A DNA stretch of 64,000 nucleotides from Sphingomonas sp. Leaf242 (GTDB lineage: Bacteria > Pseudomonadota > Alphaproteobacteria > Sphingomonadales > Sphingomonadaceae), in assembly GCF_001422045.1 (NCBI RefSeq), contig NZ_LMLW01000008.1, positions 624,501 to 688,500 on the forward strand, read 5' to 3'. Shown here in pieces: positions 24,566 through 35,416 of this stretch (positions within the stretch are counted from its first letter, which is position 1; every line of letters starts with the position of its first letter). Below the pieces are notes generated by a model. That model was given only the letters and a program-made list of their open reading frames with translations. It searched no databases and was not told where the DNA came from. The position numbers and the translations under genes were made by a program.

Positions 24566-27500
24566 GTGATCTTCGCCATCATCGCCTATTGCGCGGTGTT
24601 GTTCGGCATCGCCTGGGTAGTCGATCGGCGAGGCCTGTCGCAGCGGCTCGGGCGGATCGCCTATCCGCTGTCGCTCGCGGTCTATTGCAGCAGCTGGACG
24701 TTCTTCGGCGGGGTCGGCACCGCCGCGACACGCGGGTGGGATTATCTCGCCATCTATCTCGGGCCGGCGTTGGTGTTCCTGCTCGCGCCGAAGTTTCTCG
24801 CGCGGCTGGTGAAGCTCGCGCGCGACGAGGGATCGAGTTCGATCGCGGACTTCATCTCGGCACGGTACGGGCGCAGTCGCAGCACCGCGGCGATCGTCGC
24901 GGGCACGGCCTTGCTCGCATCGGTGCCGTATATCGCGCTCCAGTTGCGGTCGGTGACGCTGAGCTTCGGCGCGATCGCGGGGGTCGGCAGTTCGGCGGAG
25001 GTCGGCACGTTCGTCGCGCTGCTGTTGGCGGTGTTCGCGATCGTGTTCGGCGCGCGGCGGTATGAGGTGGCGGGGCGCAATCCCGGCGTGATCGCGGCTA
25101 TCGCGGCGGAATCGCTGATCAAGCTGCTGTGTTTCGTGGTGCTCGGCGTGGTGACGATGGCGTTGCTCGTCGACGTACCGGCGGCGACGCTGGCGCCGTC
25201 ACTGGCGCGGCTCCGGGCGGGCTTCACCTGGGGGGCGCTGTCGTCGGATTTCTGGGTGCGGACCTTGCTGTCGGCGTTGGCGATCCTGTGTCTGCCGCGG
25301 CAATTCTATGTCGGGGTGATCGAGGCGCGCGGGCACGACGCGGTCGCGCGAGCGCGCGGACCGTTCATCGCGTACATGGTGCTTATCTCGCTGCTCGTGC
25401 TGCCGCTGGCGCTGGCGGGCATGACGCTGTTGCCGGGCGATGCCGAGCCCGATCTCTACGTGCTCGCGGTGCCGTTGCAGCAGGGTCAGCACGTCGTTGC
25501 GTTGCTCGCATTCCTGGGCGGGTTCTCGGCGGCGACGGCGATGGTGGTGGTCGAGACGATCGCGCTGTCGACGATGGCGACCAACGACCTGCTCGCGCCG
25601 CTGCTGCTCCGGCGGCACGGCGAGGCGGGCGAAGGCGAGCTTGGTCGACGGATGCTGCGCGTGCGGCGCGTCATCATCGCGGCGATCGTCGCGGTCGCGC
25701 TGGTGTATGGGCGGAGCCTCGGTGCGGACCTGCCGCTGGCGTCGATCGGGTTGATCGCGTTCGCCGGCGTCGCACAGTTCGCGCCTGCGCTGATCGCGAC
25801 GGTCGGGTGGAACTTCGCCAACCACACGGCCGCGCGCGCGGGACTTGTTGGAGGCGTGATCGTCTGGATTTACTGCCTGTTGCTGCCGTCGATCGGCGAG
25901 CGCGTCGGGCCGGCGCTGGCGCAGTTCACGCGCGGGTGGCTCGATCCCGATGCGCTGCTCGGCTGGCGGATCGGTTCGCCGCTGGTCAACGGCACGGTGT
26001 GGAGCCTCGGCGTCAACGTCGCGCTGATGGCGGGCTTGCACGTCCGCGAACGCCAGCGTGGCAACAGCGCGCTCGATCACGTCACGACGCTCGGCGAGCT
26101 GAAGTCGCTGGTGGCCAGGTTCGTCGGCGATACCGAGGCGCTGGCGCTGGATCTGGTATCCGCCGATCCGCGCGCGCCGATCGACGGACCCGCCGCGCGC
26201 ACCGCCGAGCGGTTGATCGCGGGCGTGATCGGCGCTCCGTCGGCGCGCAAGATCGTGGCATCGAGCATCGCCGGGTCGGCGATCGACGTCAGCGACGTGG
26301 TCCGCCTGCTCGACCAGCGCGGGCGCTCGCTGCGGTTCTCGCGCACGCTGTTGTCGGCGACGCTGGAGACGATCGATCCGGGCGTCAGCGTGATCGATGC
26401 GGACCTGCGGCTGGTCGCTTGGAATCCGCGCTATGTCGAGATGTTCGACTATCCCGAGGGCTATGTCGTGGTCGGCCGCTCGATCGCCGACCTGATCCGC
26501 TACAATGCCGAGCGCGAGGGCATCGCGGGCGATATCGCGGCGCATGTTGGGCGGCGGGTGGCGCACCTTGCGCGCGGCACGCCGCACAGTTTCGAACGGC
26601 AACGGCCGTCTGGACGGTGGATCAAGATGGTCGGGCGACCGATGCCGGGCGGCGGGTACGTCCAGAGCTTCACCGACATCACCGCGGAGAAGGAGGCGCA
26701 GGCCGATCTCGAGGCGCGAGTGGCGGCGCGGACGCAGGATCTGGCGCGGTCAAACCATATGCTCGGCGAGGCGCGCGCGATCGCCGAGACCGCGACGCGC
26801 GACAAGACGCGGTTCCTGGCGGCGGCGAGCCATGACCTGTTGCAGCCCCTTCACGCGGCGCGGTTGTTCTGCGCCGCGCTGGCCGAGGATAGGGCGCCGC
26901 ATCAGGCGGAACTGGTGCGCGCGATCGATGGCGCGATCGGGTCTGCGGACACGTTGCTGCGCGCGTTGCTCGACGTGTCGCGGCTCGATGCAGGGGGCGT
27001 GGTGCCGAAGGTCGAGCGGTTTGCGCTGGGGGCGTTGATCGAGGAGCTGGCGGTGCAGTTTCGGCCGTTGGCGGGGGAGCGCGGGCTGGTGCTGGCGGCG
27101 CATCCCGGCGCGTTCAGCGTGGCGACGGATCGGTCGTTGTTGCGGTCGATCCTGCAGAATTTCCTGTCGAATGCGGTGCGCTATTCGGCGGATGGGCGGA
27201 TCTGGATCGGGGCGCGGCGGCGTGGCGACGATGTGCTGATCGAGGTGCGCGACAACGGGCCGGGGATTGCTGCGGGTGATCGCGAGCGGATCTTCGAGGA
27301 ATTCGAGCGGCTGGAAAGCAAGGGGAGCGCGGGCGGTGGCGTCGGGCTGGGGCTCGCGATCGTCCGGCGGATCGCGCGGTTGCTCGGGTCGGCGGTGGAG
27401 TTGCGGTCGGAATTGGGGCGGGGGACGACGTTTGCGGTGCGCGTGCCGCTGGCGCCGGCTGGGTTGGATGTGGCGTTGCCGACGCCTCTGGCCAGCCGTG

Positions 27501-27880
27501 CGCTGGTGCCGGGGTTGCGGGTGCTGTGTCTCGACAATGATGCGACGATCCTGGCGGCGCTCGATGCGGCGTTGCGGGCGCGGCGGTGCGTGCCGTTGCT
27601 GGCGGCGACGATCGCCGAGGCGTTGGAACTGGCGGCGGACGAGGAGCCGGACGTGGCGCTCGTCGACTTTCATCTGGACGAGGTGGAGGACGGGCTGGAC
27701 GTGGTCGCGCGGCTGCGGGCGATGGTGCCGGCGCCGGCGATTGCGCTGGTGACGGCGGATCGCGCGGTTGCGGAGGATCCGCGGTGTGTTGGGCTGGTGG
27801 TGCTGACGAAGCCGGTGGTGCCGGCGGATTTGTGGCGGTTTATCGAGGACGCGTCTGCGGCGGCGGCGCTGGGAAGTTGA
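24566..27880 (+). CDS. CrbS-like hybrid sensor histidine kinase with transporter domain
   Basis: A 1104-residue sensor with an N-terminal solute:sodium symporter-type membrane domain of about 12-13 helices (1-500), a STAC-like helix bundle, a PAS domain (about 595-720), a HisKA domain with phosphoacceptor H756 in AAASHDLLQPLH, an HATPase domain (VRDNGPGIA, GVGLGLAIVRR), and a C-terminal receiver with D1034 in LVDFHLDE. This is the architecture of CrbS, which with CrbR controls acs in Vibrio and Pseudomonas. The response regulator and acs lie immediately downstream in convergent orientation. The start is GTG at 24566; a slightly earlier start is possible. Confidence 0.88.
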   Translation: MIFAIIAYCAVLFGIAWVVDRRGLSQRLGRIAYPLSLAVYCSSWTFFGGVGTAATRGWDYLAIYLGPALVFLLAPKFLARLVKLARDEGSSSIADFISARYGRSRSTAAIVAGTALLASVPYIALQLRSVTLSFGAIAGVGSSAEVGTFVALLLAVFAIVFGARRYEVAGRNPGVIAAIAAESLIKLLCFVVLGVVTMALLVDVPAATLAPSLARLRAGFTWGALSSDFWVRTLLSALAILCLPRQFYVGVIEARGHDAVARARGPFIAYMVLISLLVLPLALAGMTLLPGDAEPDLYVLAVPLQQGQHVVALLAFLGGFSAATAMVVVETIALSTMATNDLLAPLLLRRHGEAGEGELGRRMLRVRRVIIAAIVAVALVYGRSLGADLPLASIGLIAFAGVAQFAPALIATVGWNFANHTAARAGLVGGVIVWIYCLLLPSIGERVGPALAQFTRGWLDPDALLGWRIGSPLVNGTVWSLGVNVALMAGLHVRERQRGNSALDHVTTLGELKSLVARFVGDTEALALDLVSADPRAPIDGPAARTAERLIAGVIGAPSARKIVASSIAGSAIDVSDVVRLLDQRGRSLRFSRTLLSATLETIDPGVSVIDADLRLVAWNPRYVEMFDYPEGYVVVGRSIADLIRYNAEREGIAGDIAAHVGRRVAHLARGTPHSFERQRPSGRWIKMVGRPMPGGGYVQSFTDITAEKEAQADLEARVAARTQDLARSNHMLGEARAIAETATRDKTRFLAAASHDLLQPLHAARLFCAALAEDRAPHQAELVRAIDGAIGSADTLLRALLDVSRLDAGGVVPKVERFALGALIEELAVQFRPLAGERGLVLAAHPGAFSVATDRSLLRSILQNFLSNAVRYSADGRIWIGARRRGDDVLIEVRDNGPGIAAGDRERIFEEFERLESKGSAGGGVGLGLAIVRRIARLLGSAVELRSELGRGTTFAVRVPLAPAGLDVALPTPLASRALVPGLRVLCLDNDATILAALDAALRARRCVPLLAATIAEALELAADEEPDVALVDFHLDEVEDGLDVVARLRAMVPAPAIALVTADRAVAEDPRCVGLVVLTKPVVPADLWRFIEDASAAAALGS

Positions 27881-27885
27881 GGCTC

Positions 27886-28008
27886 GCCCGCAGGGGGGGG
27901 GTGGCGGGCGTTTGCCTGACGGAGGGGGAGGAAAGGGGAAACTGCTGTTGCGTGTTCTTCCCCCTCCGTTGCCTCCGGCGCCACCTCCCCCTTGCGGGGG
28001 AGGATTGA
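27886..28008. repeat. G/C-run palindromic repeat remnants downstream of the sensor kinase
   Basis: A CGCCCGCAGGGGGGGGGTGGCGGGCG hairpin-like segment at about 27886-27911 faces a second copy with CACCTCCCCCTTGCGGGGGAGG at about 27981-28002. Together they look like another inverted pair related to family A. No gene overlaps this region. Confidence 0.6.
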
Positions 28009-28023
28009 GCACGAAGCCACGCC

Positions 28024-28102
28024 GTCATCCTGACGAAAGTCAGGATCCGGAGCCACGATCGGGGTGGGTGGTATCCTGGGTCCTGACTTTCGTCAGGATG
28101 AC
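28024..28102. repeat. inverted pair of palindromic repeats, family C
   Basis: GTCATCCTGACGAAAGTCAGGATCC (28024-28048) and its inverted near-copy (28076-28102) each form a 7-8 bp hairpin; about 28 bp separate them. They sit between convergent genes and may serve as a bidirectional terminator. Only 27 bp remain to the end of the response-regulator gene. Confidence 0.8.
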
Positions 28103-28129
28103 GTTGGGGGAGGGGCGGACGGTGCGCGG

Positions 28130-28759
28130 CTAATCGGCGAAGTGGATGTCCATCGCGCGTGCCGCGAGGACGGCTTGCGTGCGGTTCTGGACGCCGAGTT
28201 TCCTCAGGATCGCGGTCATATGACCCTTCACGGTGCCTTCCGAAATGCCAAGGTCGAAGGCGACTTGCTTGTTCAGGCGGCCGGCCAGCACGCCGAGCAG
28301 GACTTTCAGTTCGGTCGGGGTGAGGCTCGCAACACGCGTCGCCATGTCATCGACGGAGGCACCTTCGATCGGCGCGTCGCGTTCGCCGGCTAGGGCTCGA
28401 GCTACGGCGGTTTCAAGTGTGGTCAGGTCGGCGGTCTTGGAAACGAAGCCGATTGCGCCATAAGCCCGCGCACGCGGTGCCGCCTCGGCCTCGTCGGCCG
28501 AGGAAATCACCATGATCGGCGTGTCGGGGCGTTCGGCGTGGAGCAGTGCCACGCCCGCGAATCCTTCCGAACCCGGCATCCGCAGGTCGAGCAGGATCAG
28601 GTCGAGGCGCTCAGCCGCGCGTACCGCGTCGACCGCTTCGCAGAGCTGCCCCGCCTCGATCACCACCGCATCGGGCGCGGCGCGGCTGACCGCCAGTTTG
28701 AGCGCCTGGCGGAACAGCGGGTGGTCGTCGGCGATGAGGATCGTGCGGGTCATGCCCAA
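28130..28759 (-). CDS. CrbR-like response regulator (NarL/FixJ family)
   Basis: A 209-residue two-domain regulator. The receiver domain has the acidic pair DD in LIADDHPLF, the phosphoacceptor Asp in LILLDLRMPG and the Lys in GFVSKT. A LuxR-type helix-turn-helix (about 145-205) has LTPTELKVLLGVLAGRLNKQ and ISEGTVKGHMTAILRKLGV. It is the probable partner of the hybrid kinase encoded convergently and should activate acs, whose coding region ends 4 bp upstream of this gene on the same strand. The start could also be the second ATG, 6 bp later. Confidence 0.88.
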   Translation of the reverse strand: MGMTRTILIADDHPLFRQALKLAVSRAAPDAVVIEAGQLCEAVDAVRAAERLDLILLDLRMPGSEGFAGVALLHAERPDTPIMVISSADEAEAAPRARAYGAIGFVSKTADLTTLETAVARALAGERDAPIEGASVDDMATRVASLTPTELKVLLGVLAGRLNKQVAFDLGISEGTVKGHMTAILRKLGVQNRTQAVLAARAMDIHFAD

Positions 28760-28763
28760 TGCC

Positions 28764-30719
<1,956 letters not shown>

Positions 30720-30764
30720 CTGGCTCTCCTTTTGCCGCGCTGTACGCGGTCGTGTCGGCACGAT

Positions 30765-30788
30765 CATCCCTAACCAAAGTAAGGGATG
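30765..30788. promoter_or_regulatory. inverted repeat in the acs / porin intergenic region
   Basis: CATCCCT and its complement AGGGATG are separated by 10 bp (30765-30771 and 30782-30788), 46-69 bp before acs and about 84 bp before the porin gene. LuxR-type regulators such as CrbR bind short inverted repeats, so this is a candidate operator for both genes. A CTATAG near 30823 could be a -10 box for the porin. Confidence 0.4.
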
Positions 30789-30871
30789 TGTGCGTCGTCG
30801 CAATCCGTCATGGTGGCAACGATCCTATAGTAGAACGTCGAAGAGACGAACTGGGACGGAGACGGGTGGGG

Positions 30872-32317
30872 ATGGAAACGGGCATGAAGCGATTGGCTTT
30901 CAGGACGCTGCTGGTGAGTAGTGCGTTGGCGGGCCTGGTGCCGACTGCGGCGCAGGCGCAGACCGCGCGCGAAGTCGAGCTCGAGACACGGTTGAAGGCG
31001 CTCGAAGCCGCGGTGCAGGATCTGCGCGGCGAGCTGAACGCGGCGCGGGCAACGGCCGCAGCGCCGACCGCCCCGACTACCATGAGCGGGACTTCCACGA
31101 GCACGCCCCCCATGAACGTGGCATCCGAGTCGCCAGGCCGATCGCCCGGCGCGACCAACGTGGCCCAGGCCAAGCCTGTCGCGACAAATTCGGCACCGAC
31201 CGACGGTTTTCGTGTCGGCAACACGACGGTCAAGCTGGGCGGCTTCGTTCGCCTCAACGTCATTGCCAGCCGCTACAGCGATGGCGAAGCCGCGGTCGGT
31301 GGGCTGGGCAAGGAGTTCTTCCTGCCGCAGCAGATTCCGGTCGGCGGCGGGTTCTCCACACAGGATCTGCTGCTCTCCGCGCGCCAGACCCGCCTGCAGT
31401 TCAGCACGTCGACGCCGATGAACGGCACCGACATCAAGACGCTGGTGGAGTTCGATTTCGCGCTCGCGACGGCGCCGGTCGGTGCGCAGCGCGCGACCAA
31501 TCCCTACACGCCCACCTTCCGTCGCGGCTTCATCGAATATGGCAATTTGCTGGTCGGTCAGGAATGGTCGACCTTCCAGAACATCGCCGTACTGCCGGAG
31601 ACGACGGATTTCGTCGGACCGCTGGACGGCACGGTGTTCAACCGCCAGGCCCAGGTCCGCTACACCATCCCGTTGCGATCCGGGCTGACGTTGCAGATCG
31701 CGGCCGAGAACCCCGAAACGGAAACGGCATTGCCGGCCAACGCCGCGCTGGTCGACACGGATGACGACCGCCTGCCCGACGTGGTGGCACGCGTGAACTG
31801 GAAGCCGAAATTCGGCGATTTCGCGCTCGCTGGCCTCGCGCGCGAGTTGCGCACCGATACGCTGGGCAGCGGCGATACCGCCTTCGGCTGGGGCGTTTCC
31901 GGGTCCGGCAAGATTCCGATCGGCAAGCGTCACGACCTGCGCTTCATGGCGACCTACGGGCAAGGCATCGGCCGCTATCTGGGATTGGGATACGTCCCCG
32001 ACGCGATCTACGGCGGCGCCGCGACCCAGCTCGAGCGGATCGACAATTTCGCGGGCTTCGCGGCGCTGCGGATCGGCTGGACCGATGCGATCCACTCGAC
32101 GCTCATGGGCAGCTACCAGTCGGCCAATTATCCGGCGGGCGTGATCGTCACGGGGCTGGCAAATGCCAAGTCCTATGGCGGTGCAGGCAACCTGTTCTGG
32201 TCGCCGGGCAAGGGCTTCGACATCGGCGTGGAGTATCGCCACGCCGTCCGCGAACTCGTCTCGGGTGACACCGGCGCGCTCGACCGCCTCGAATTCGCAT
32301 TCAAATACGGGTTCTGA
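30872..32317 (+). CDS. DcaP-family outer-membrane porin
   Basis: Trimeric porin-like protein of about 481 residues. It has a Sec signal (MKRLAFRTLLVSSALAGLV..AQAQ), a short coiled-coil heptad region (REVELETRLKALEAAVQDLRG), a Ser/Thr/Pro linker, then a beta-barrel of about 350 residues ending in the outer-membrane targeting pattern with terminal phenylalanine (FAFKYGF). DcaP proteins take up dicarboxylates and similar anions. Placement beside acs and upstream of the MHS symporter suggests import of acetate or other short acids. The start may be ATG 30872 or 30884. Confidence 0.85.
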   Translation: METGMKRLAFRTLLVSSALAGLVPTAAQAQTAREVELETRLKALEAAVQDLRGELNAARATAAAPTAPTTMSGTSTSTPPMNVASESPGRSPGATNVAQAKPVATNSAPTDGFRVGNTTVKLGGFVRLNVIASRYSDGEAAVGGLGKEFFLPQQIPVGGGFSTQDLLLSARQTRLQFSTSTPMNGTDIKTLVEFDFALATAPVGAQRATNPYTPTFRRGFIEYGNLLVGQEWSTFQNIAVLPETTDFVGPLDGTVFNRQAQVRYTIPLRSGLTLQIAAENPETETALPANAALVDTDDDRLPDVVARVNWKPKFGDFALAGLARELRTDTLGSGDTAFGWGVSGSGKIPIGKRHDLRFMATYGQGIGRYLGLGYVPDAIYGGAATQLERIDNFAGFAALRIGWTDAIHSTLMGSYQSANYPAGVIVTGLANAKSYGGAGNLFWSPGKGFDIGVEYRHAVRELVSGDTGALDRLEFAFKYGF

Positions 32318-32367
32318 CTGCCCAACGCAGCAGAATCCCCACCCAACCCATCTGAGAGGATACCGCC

Positions 32368-34035
32368 ATGGCGACGACAACAGGGGACGCATCGCCCCTT
32401 GGGCACGTGAAGCAGAGCCAGCCGCTGATCATCATCGCGTCGTCGCTCGGCGCGGTGTTCGAATGGTATGATTTCTACCTCTACGGCCTGCTCGCGACGA
32501 TCATCACCGCTCAGTTCTTCTCGGGCGTCAACGAGACGACCGGGTTCATCTTCGCGCTCGCGGCGTTTGCGGCGGGGTTCGCGGTGCGGCCGTTCGGCGC
32601 GTTGGTGTTCGGGCGGATCGGCGACGTCGTCGGGCGCAAGAACACGTTCCTCGTGACGATGGCGATCATGGGCCTGTCGACCTTCCTGGTCGGCTTGCTG
32701 CCCAGCTACGCGTCGGTCGGCGTCGCCGCGCCGATCGCGCTTGTCGTGTTGCGCCTGTTGCAGGGCCTCGCGCTCGGCGGCGAATATGGTGGTGCTGCGA
32801 CCTATGTCGCGGAGCACGCACCCGACAAGAAGCGCGGGCTGTTCACCAGCTTCATCCAGACCACCGCATCGCTCGGGCTGTTCGCGGCGCTGTTGATCGT
32901 GATCGGTGTCCGCACGCTCGTCGGCGAAGAGGCGTTCGCGGCATGGGGCTGGCGCATCCCGTTCATCGTCTCGATCGCGTTGCTCGCCGTGTCGCTCTGG
33001 ATCCGCATGCAGCTCGAAGAGAGCCCGGTGTTCCAGAAGATGAAGGACGAGGGCAAGACCTCGAAGGCGCCGCTGACCGAGGCGTTCGGGCAGTGGAGCA
33101 ATTTGAAGGTCGTGCTGATCGCGCTGTTCGGGGCGGTCGTCGGCCAGGGGGTCGTGTTCTACACCAGCCAGTTCTATGCGCTGTTCTTCCTCGAGAAGAA
33201 TCTGCGCGTCGACGGGCCGACCACCAACATCCTGATCGCGATCGCGCTGTTGATCGCGACGCCGGCGTTCATCTTCTTCGGCTGGCTGTCGGACAAGATC
33301 GGGCGCAAATACATCATCCTGACCGGCTGCGCGCTCGCGGCCCTCACGTACATGCCGCTGTTCCATGCGCTGTCGAAGGCCGCCAACCCGGCGCTGTATG
33401 CGGCGCAGGCCAATTCGCCGGTGACGGTAGTGGCCAATCCCGACGAGTGTTCGGTGCAGTTCGATCCGGTCGGCAAGAACAAGTTCGACAGCAGCTCGTG
33501 CGATATCGCCAAGGCGTATCTGGCCAAGGCCGGCATCTCCTATGCCAACGTGATCGCACCCGCCGGTACCGTCGCGCAGATCCATATCGGCGGCGCGACC
33601 ATCCCGGTCGTCAATCCGGCGGTCGTTACGGGGCCTGAGAAGGCGGCGGCGATCAAGGCGTTCGGTACCGAGGTAAAGACCGCCCTGACCGCGGTGGGCT
33701 ACCCCGAAAAGGCGGACCCGGCGCAGATCAACAAGCCGATGGTCGTCGCGATCCTCGTCCTGCTCGTGCTGTACGTTACGATGGTCTACGGCCCGATCGC
33801 CGCGCTGCTGGTCGAGCTGTTCCCGACGCGGATCCGCTACACGTCGATGTCGCTGCCCTATCATATCGGCAATGGCTGGTTCGGCGGGTTCCTGCCGACC
33901 GCGGCGTTCGCGATGGTCGCGGCGACCGGGGATATCTATTACGGGCTCTGGTACCCGATCCTCGCCTGCGCGGTGACCGCGCTGGTGGGTCTCGTGTTCC
34001 TGCCCGAGACGTTCCGCCGGTCGCTGCACAGCTGA
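32368..34035 (+). CDS. MHS-family major facilitator (carboxylate/proton symporter)
   Basis: A 555-residue, 12-helix transporter of the metabolite:H+ symporter family. The opening SSLGAVFEWYDFYLYG and the loop 2-3 motif GRIGDVVGRKNT are diagnostic, as is RLLQGLALGGEYGGAATYV. Between helices 9 and 10 there is an inserted domain of about 110 residues (about 345-455), predicted periplasmic, with two cysteines (C361, C378) that could form a disulfide. It lies 50 bp after the porin gene and probably forms its operon partner for crossing the inner membrane. Likely substrates are acetate or other monocarboxylates, from context only. Confidence 0.88.
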   Translation: MATTTGDASPLGHVKQSQPLIIIASSLGAVFEWYDFYLYGLLATIITAQFFSGVNETTGFIFALAAFAAGFAVRPFGALVFGRIGDVVGRKNTFLVTMAIMGLSTFLVGLLPSYASVGVAAPIALVVLRLLQGLALGGEYGGAATYVAEHAPDKKRGLFTSFIQTTASLGLFAALLIVIGVRTLVGEEAFAAWGWRIPFIVSIALLAVSLWIRMQLEESPVFQKMKDEGKTSKAPLTEAFGQWSNLKVVLIALFGAVVGQGVVFYTSQFYALFFLEKNLRVDGPTTNILIAIALLIATPAFIFFGWLSDKIGRKYIILTGCALAALTYMPLFHALSKAANPALYAAQANSPVTVVANPDECSVQFDPVGKNKFDSSSCDIAKAYLAKAGISYANVIAPAGTVAQIHIGGATIPVVNPAVVTGPEKAAAIKAFGTEVKTALTAVGYPEKADPAQINKPMVVAILVLLVLYVTMVYGPIAALLVELFPTRIRYTSMSLPYHIGNGWFGGFLPTAAFAMVAATGDIYYGLWYPILACAVTALVGLVFLPETFRRSLHS

Positions 34036-34045
34036 CCGACATTGG

Positions 34046-34074
34046 TCCGGACCCCGCAGGATACGGGGTCCGGA
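34046..34074. terminator. bidirectional stem-loop between convergent genes
   Basis: TCCGGACCCCG and its perfect complement enclose a 7-base loop. The hairpin lies 11 bp after the MHS transporter and 8 bp before the end of the convergent nucleotide-kinase gene. There is no long T-run, so it may act with Rho. Confidence 0.7.
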
Positions 34075-34081
34075 TTGGCTC

Positions 34082-34609
34082 TCAGCGGCGCAAATCGTTC
34101 GACCGGTAGAAGGCGGCAAGCGCGCCGGTCGACTTGAGCGCCACTTTCGGCAGGCTAATTTCCTCGAACATCCGAGCATAGCGGGCGCGGCTCGCTCTGG
34201 TAGCGGTGGTGATGTGGCGGATCATTGCCCATTTTACCGTGTCGCGACCGCCCTCGAGCGCGCCGCGGCGATCATCATCGAACCAGCAGCGCTTCAGATA
34301 GCGGTAGAGGCTGACCGCGGTGGGGACATCGAGCAGGATGACCCCGGTGGCGCGCTCCAGCCGACGCGCGAGAAGCCGCGAATAATTACCGTCCATCACC
34401 CAGCGCGAACCGAGGATCGCGCCATCGTGCAACACTGCGAATTCGTCTGCGGGCCGCGGGATCCAGTCGGTATGCGGCAGATGGTGAAGCTGATCGAGGT
34501 GGATCGCGGTGAGCCCCCGCGCCTGCGATAGGGCGTCCGCCAACGTGGATTTGCCGCTGTTGGACGGCCCCATGATGCAGATGCGCGGTCCGAGTTCGTC
34601 CAACGTCAT
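34082..34609 (-). CDS. P-loop nucleotide kinase (FlaR / adenylate-kinase-like)
   Basis: A 175-residue P-loop NTPase. Walker A is IMGPSNSGKSTLADALS near the N-terminus, followed by a substrate-binding region with HLDQLHHLPHTDW, and a later WVMDGNYSR segment typical of the adenylate-kinase-like 'DNA topology modulation FlaR' group. The real substrate of this group is not known to me. It is 40 bp downstream of the fliA stop on the same strand but separated functionally, and is convergent with the MHS transporter gene. Confidence 0.8.
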   Translation of the reverse strand: MTLDELGPRICIMGPSNSGKSTLADALSQARGLTAIHLDQLHHLPHTDWIPRPADEFAVLHDGAILGSRWVMDGNYSRLLARRLERATGVILLDVPTAVSLYRYLKRCWFDDDRRGALEGGRDTVKWAMIRHITTATRASRARYARMFEEISLPKVALKSTGALAAFYRSNDLRR

Positions 34610-34648
34610 CCGCGCCGATTACTCTTCCGCGCGCTGAAGAAACAGAGC

Positions 34649-35416
34649 TCAGGCGATCTGGCGGGCGAGTGCCTTCTTCAGTTTCGCATGCGCGGACGCC
34701 TTGATCTGGCATACCCGCGCGGAGCCGACGCCGAAGACTTCGCCGATCTCCTCGAGGTTGAGTTCCTCGACATAATAGAGCTGGATCACCTGCGCCTCGC
34801 GTTCGGGCAGCGCGGTGATCGCCTTGATCAGGGCCTCGCGCATGTCGCTGTCCGCGAGCTGCTCGAACGCATCCGGCGTGTCGTCGGCGAACCAGGGGAG
34901 GTCGTCCGCATACATCTCGTCGATCGAGTCGAAGCGGATCGAGTCGGCGGTGACGTAGTCGGTGCGGAGTTTCTCGATCGTCACGCCGATATGCTCTGCG
35001 ATCATGTCTTCTCCTGGGGCTTTCCCGGTGCGGGCGGTGAGCGTCGAGATCGCCTCGGCATATTGGCGACGGCGACGCATTGCGCCGCGCGTCGACGTGG
35101 CCTGGCGACGGAGTTCGTCGATCATGCTGCCGCGCAGGCGGGTGATCAGGTAGGTCTTGAACGGCATGCCGCGCTCGTCGAAATTCGCGGCGGCTTCGAC
35201 CAGCGCGACCAGGCCGACCTGGATCAGATCCTCGACCTCGACGCTGCTGCTCATGCTGCCATGCACGTGCCACGCGATCCTGCGGACCAGCGGAAGATGC
35301 TGTTTGACGAGCTGGTCCGCGTCGCCGCCGGGGCGTTGGTGTGGGCGATAGGTGAGCGGCTGGCCTGTATAGGGCTGCGCATCGGCGAACGCGCCGCGCA
35401 TCGGGAGGGCGCTCAT
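34649..35416 (-). CDS. fliA: flagellar sigma-28 factor FliA
   Basis: Alternative sigma factor that transcribes late flagellar genes (fliC, fliDS and probably flgM). The 255-residue product has region 2 (LPLVRRIAWHVHGSMSSSVE, DLIQVGLVALVEAAANFDE) and region 4 with LPEREAQVIQLYYVEELNLEEIGEVFGVGSARVCQIK. It starts at an ATG overlapping the flhA stop (ATGA), so it is coupled to flhA and under the upstream sigma-54 promoter. Its antagonist FlgM is encoded 3.4 kb away on the same strand. Confidence 0.97.
   Translation of the reverse strand: MSALPMRGAFADAQPYTGQPLTYRPHQRPGGDADQLVKQHLPLVRRIAWHVHGSMSSSVEVEDLIQVGLVALVEAAANFDERGMPFKTYLITRLRGSMIDELRRQATSTRGAMRRRRQYAEAISTLTARTGKAPGEDMIAEHIGVTIEKLRTDYVTADSIRFDSIDEMYADDLPWFADDTPDAFEQLADSDMREALIKAITALPEREAQVIQLYYVEELNLEEIGEVFGVGSARVCQIKASAHAKLKKALARQIA

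Noticed and set aside
25129..26835. 568-residue frame on the same strand as the CrbS-like kinase
   Set aside because: It is an Arg/Gly-rich shadow in another reading frame of the kinase, which is supported by domains.
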